A DNA stretch of 7,651 bases from JBGOUV01 sp041477815. Its GTDB lineage: Bacteria; Acidobacteriota; Terriglobia; Bryobacterales; JACQDG01. The notes beneath the pieces are model-generated. The model was not told the DNA's origin. It ran no database searches and saw only the letters and a list, made by a program, of their open reading frames with translations. Shown one piece after another: positions 6,609-7,651 of the stretch; the first letter of the stretch is position 1; each line of letters begins with the position of its first letter. Location of the stretch: NCBI GenBank assembly GCA_041477815.1, contig JBGOUV010000343.1, positions 1 to 7,651 on the forward strand. Reading direction: 5' to 3'. Both the position numbers and the translations under genes were made by a program.

Positions 6609-6614
6609 TAGAAT
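6609..6614 (+). promoter_or_regulatory. Putative -10 box TAGAAT close to the start at 6627
   Basis: TAGAAT begins 7 nt after the previous stop codon and ends 12 nt before ATG 6627. With the usual distance from -10 to +1, the transcript would begin only a few bases before the ATG. A GTG at 6615, in frame, directly abuts the hexamer and would be upstream of any transcript from this promoter, so ATG 6627 is preferred. Confidence 0.5.
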
Positions 6615-6626
6615 GTGAGTCACAAT

Positions 6627-7070
6627 ATGACTCGGCCGGTCAAACTGTCGGAGTCGCAGCGGCTTCTGGTGCTGCATCGTCATAGGGGCCTGTTGCAGCG
6701 GGTCGCCCAGCGCTGCGAAGTCCATCCTTCGCTGGTCAGCAAGGTGTTTCACGGGAAGGCCCGGTCGGCGAGAGTGGAGCGAGAGTTGGAACGGGCCCTG
6801 GTGCGGGCTCGGGGAGCCGACCGAATCGGGAAGCGGCACACGAAAAAGACGGTTTCGGCGCCTGTCCAAGGCTATCGCGTGCGGGAGTTTCAGTGGCTGC
6901 GGGAGCATGGGAAGGAGTATGGCGGACACTGGGTGGCTCTGGACGGGGACCGCTTGGTCGCGAGCGGCACCACGGCCAAACCGGTTTTTTTGGCGGCGCG
7001 GCAGTCGGGCGTAGATCCGCTCATCCACTACGTGGAGCCGTTGGACGCCTTACCCTTTGGGGGCTGGTAG
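6627..7070 (+). CDS. HTH plus DUF5678-like domain protein (147 aa)
   Basis: This small basic protein has two parts. Residues 22-46, with RVAQRCEVHPSLVSKVFHGK, read as a helix-turn-helix of the Xre/LacI-like kind, and the following SARVERELERAL looks like a closing helix. A charged linker (about 60-80) follows. Residues 83-140 resemble DUF5678: YRVREFQWLREHGKEYGGHW, then VALDGDRLVASG, then a helix and IHYVEPLDALPFGGW (given in pieces). DUF5678 has no known biochemical role. It is often found beside a small retropepsin-like gene, and one follows here after 2 nt, so the two products probably act together. The HTH suggests DNA binding, possibly autoregulation, which is inference. There is no Shine-Dalgarno; the start is chosen from a TAGAAT 12 nt upstream, and GTG 6615 would add four residues. 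The domain assignment is from recalled family pattern, not a search. Confidence 0.78.
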   Translation: MTRPVKLSESQRLLVLHRHRGLLQRVAQRCEVHPSLVSKVFHGKARSARVERELERALVRARGADRIGKRHTKKTVSAPVQGYRVREFQWLREHGKEYGGHWVALDGDRLVASGTTAKPVFLAARQSGVDPLIHYVEPLDALPFGGW

Positions 7071-7072
7071 TC

Positions 7073-7474
7073 TTGGCCTACCAGTTACGCTTCGATCGAC
7101 TGCACCGGTACAACCTGGAACAGCCTGGCATCACATTGCCGGTTCGGGTCAGCCTGGGAAGTCGCTCGGTGCAAATCTCCGCGAAACTGGATACCGGAGC
7201 GTCCTGCTGCGTTTTCAGTCGGGAGACGGGCGAAGAACTGGGCCTCCGAGTGGAGGAAGGCTTGGCGGTGCGCGTGGCGACCCCCACTGGGTCATTCGGG
7301 GTGTTTGGACACTCGGTTACACTCGAGGCGCTCGGTCTGAGCTTCGACACCATGGTTTACTTCGCCGAGCGCGCGGACTTCCCGCGCAACGTCCTGGGGC
7401 AACGGGGTTGGCTGGATCGGGTCCGGGTGGGGCTGGTGGACTACGACGGCCATCTCTACCTGAGCCCTTACTGA
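7073..7474 (+). CDS. Retropepsin-like aspartic protease (133 aa, TTG start)
   Basis: This is a single-lobe aspartic protease-like protein. LDTGASCCVF, with D40, is the catalytic motif of retropepsins. The flanking strands (ITLPVRVSLGSRSVQISAK before, VRVATPTGSFGVFGHSVTL after) fit the fold, and RNVLGQRGWLDRVRVGLVDY near 105-124 matches the conserved (I/V)LG segment plus final strand. With one catalytic aspartate per chain, activity would need a dimer. There is no signal peptide, so it should be cytoplasmic. No ATG or GTG lies near the gene start in this frame. TTG 7073 is chosen because it follows the previous stop by 2 nt and has a G-rich tract (7058-7063) at a workable distance. The arrangement implies translational coupling to the HTH-DUF5678 gene, perhaps as a protease and its regulator or substrate; that is inference. 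Confidence 0.8.
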   Translation: MAYQLRFDRLHRYNLEQPGITLPVRVSLGSRSVQISAKLDTGASCCVFSRETGEELGLRVEEGLAVRVATPTGSFGVFGHSVTLEALGLSFDTMVYFAERADFPRNVLGQRGWLDRVRVGLVDYDGHLYLSPY

Positions 7475-7481
7475 GACGTGC

Positions 7482-7504
7482 TACACTGACGCCGGCGGAG
7501 AGGA
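7482..7504 (+). promoter_or_regulatory. Possible -10 TACACT and Shine-Dalgarno for the gene at 7511
   Basis: TACACT at 7482-7487 starts 7 nt after the protease stop codon. GGAGAGGA at 7497-7504 is a ribosome binding site 6 nt before ATG 7511. The ribosome site is convincing. The -10 box is weaker, since no -35 is visible. Confidence 0.5.
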
Positions 7505-7510
7505 ACCACT

Positions 7511-7651
7511 ATGTTGAAGAAAACCATCATTGCGGCCTTAGCCGTTTTTGTTGCCTGGTCGGCCCTGGATTTCGTGATCCATGGCCTGATTCTCAAATCC
7601 AGCTACGAAGCAACCGCCCAGCTTTGGCGACCCATGGCGGAGATGAAGATG
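7511..7651 (+). CDS. Membrane protein of unknown function, 5' part only
   Basis: Forty-seven codons are present before the window ends. The product begins MLKKTIIAALAVFVAWSALD, a positively charged end followed by a membrane helix at about residues 5-28 that runs on through FVIHGLILK. A more polar stretch follows, SSYEATAQLWRPMAEMKM. The helix holds no obvious signal-peptidase site and contains D20 and H24, so it looks like a membrane anchor or the first of several helices. I recall similar uncharacterised membrane proteins with the LWRPMAEM stretch but no function. A good ribosome binding site precedes the ATG. Confidence 0.75.
   Translation, partial: MLKKTIIAALAVFVAWSALDFVIHGLILKSSYEATAQLWRPMAEMKM

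Noticed and set aside
3048..7028. A 1326-codon open frame on the - strand crossing four + strand genes
   Set aside because: It is codon-aligned with the + strand genes at 1860, 4284, 5364 and 6627, which all share one frame. Antisense stops then need TTA, CTA or TCA codons on the + strand, which are rare in such GC-rich genes; the frame ends at a TCA serine codon at 3048-3050. The translation is low-complexity in R, H, P, Q and G with no recognisable domain.
7591..7602. TTCTCAAATCC-like match to the hairpin arm inside the last gene
   Set aside because: It is a single short match within coding sequence for ILKSS, without tandem units or an inverted partner; chance is enough.

Overview
The window looks like chromosomal DNA from a high-GC Acidobacteriota, probably of the Solibacter/Bryobacterales type. 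The main evidence is an 798-residue duplicated MacB/FtsX permease of the 'acidobacterial duplicated orphan permease' (ADOP) type, supported by a Tat leader of the RRGFLQ-AAGLA style and small coiled-coil and DUF5678-like accessory genes. The taxonomic call is an inference from gene content. All supported genes lie on the + strand and are tightly packed; no gap between genes exceeds 150 bp. I see no rRNA, tRNA, CRISPR array, transposase or phage gene.

Region 1 (1-1421) is the most rearranged part. The window opens inside an 80-bp copy of the 5' end of a MacB-type permease gene. That copy is cut off and followed by an AT-rich hairpin whose arms are built from an 8-nt unit (GAGAATTT-like). The intact permease gene comes next and repeats the same 80 bp with two differences. 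The broken frame reads through the hairpin and ends in an ATGA overlap with the start of the intact gene.

Region 2 (1442-4256) holds an 89-residue coiled-coil protein with four tandem heptads, then the ADOP-type permease. No ABC ATPase is encoded in the window, so both permeases are orphans here.

Region 3 (4284-6602) is a two-gene operon: a winged-helix plus Rossmann SAM-dependent methyltransferase (Rv2258c-like), then, 15 nt later, a class V-fold PLP enzyme carrying a Tat signal. The first product should be cytoplasmic and the second exported.

Region 4 (6627-7474) is a compact pair: a protein combining a small N-terminal helix-turn-helix with a DUF5678-like domain, and, 2 nt downstream, a small retropepsin-like aspartic protease with a DTGAS motif. 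The window ends in the first 47 codons of a membrane protein of unknown function.

Several genes (starts at 1442, 4284, 6627) have a TANAAT hexamer only 9, 9 and 12 nt upstream of the start codon and no Shine-Dalgarno sequence, which suggests leaderless transcripts. Genes inside operons or after longer gaps (1860, 5364, 7511) do have purine-rich ribosome binding sites. The best candidates for undescribed biology are the duplication/hairpin junction at 1-286 and the HTH-DUF5678/retropepsin pair.
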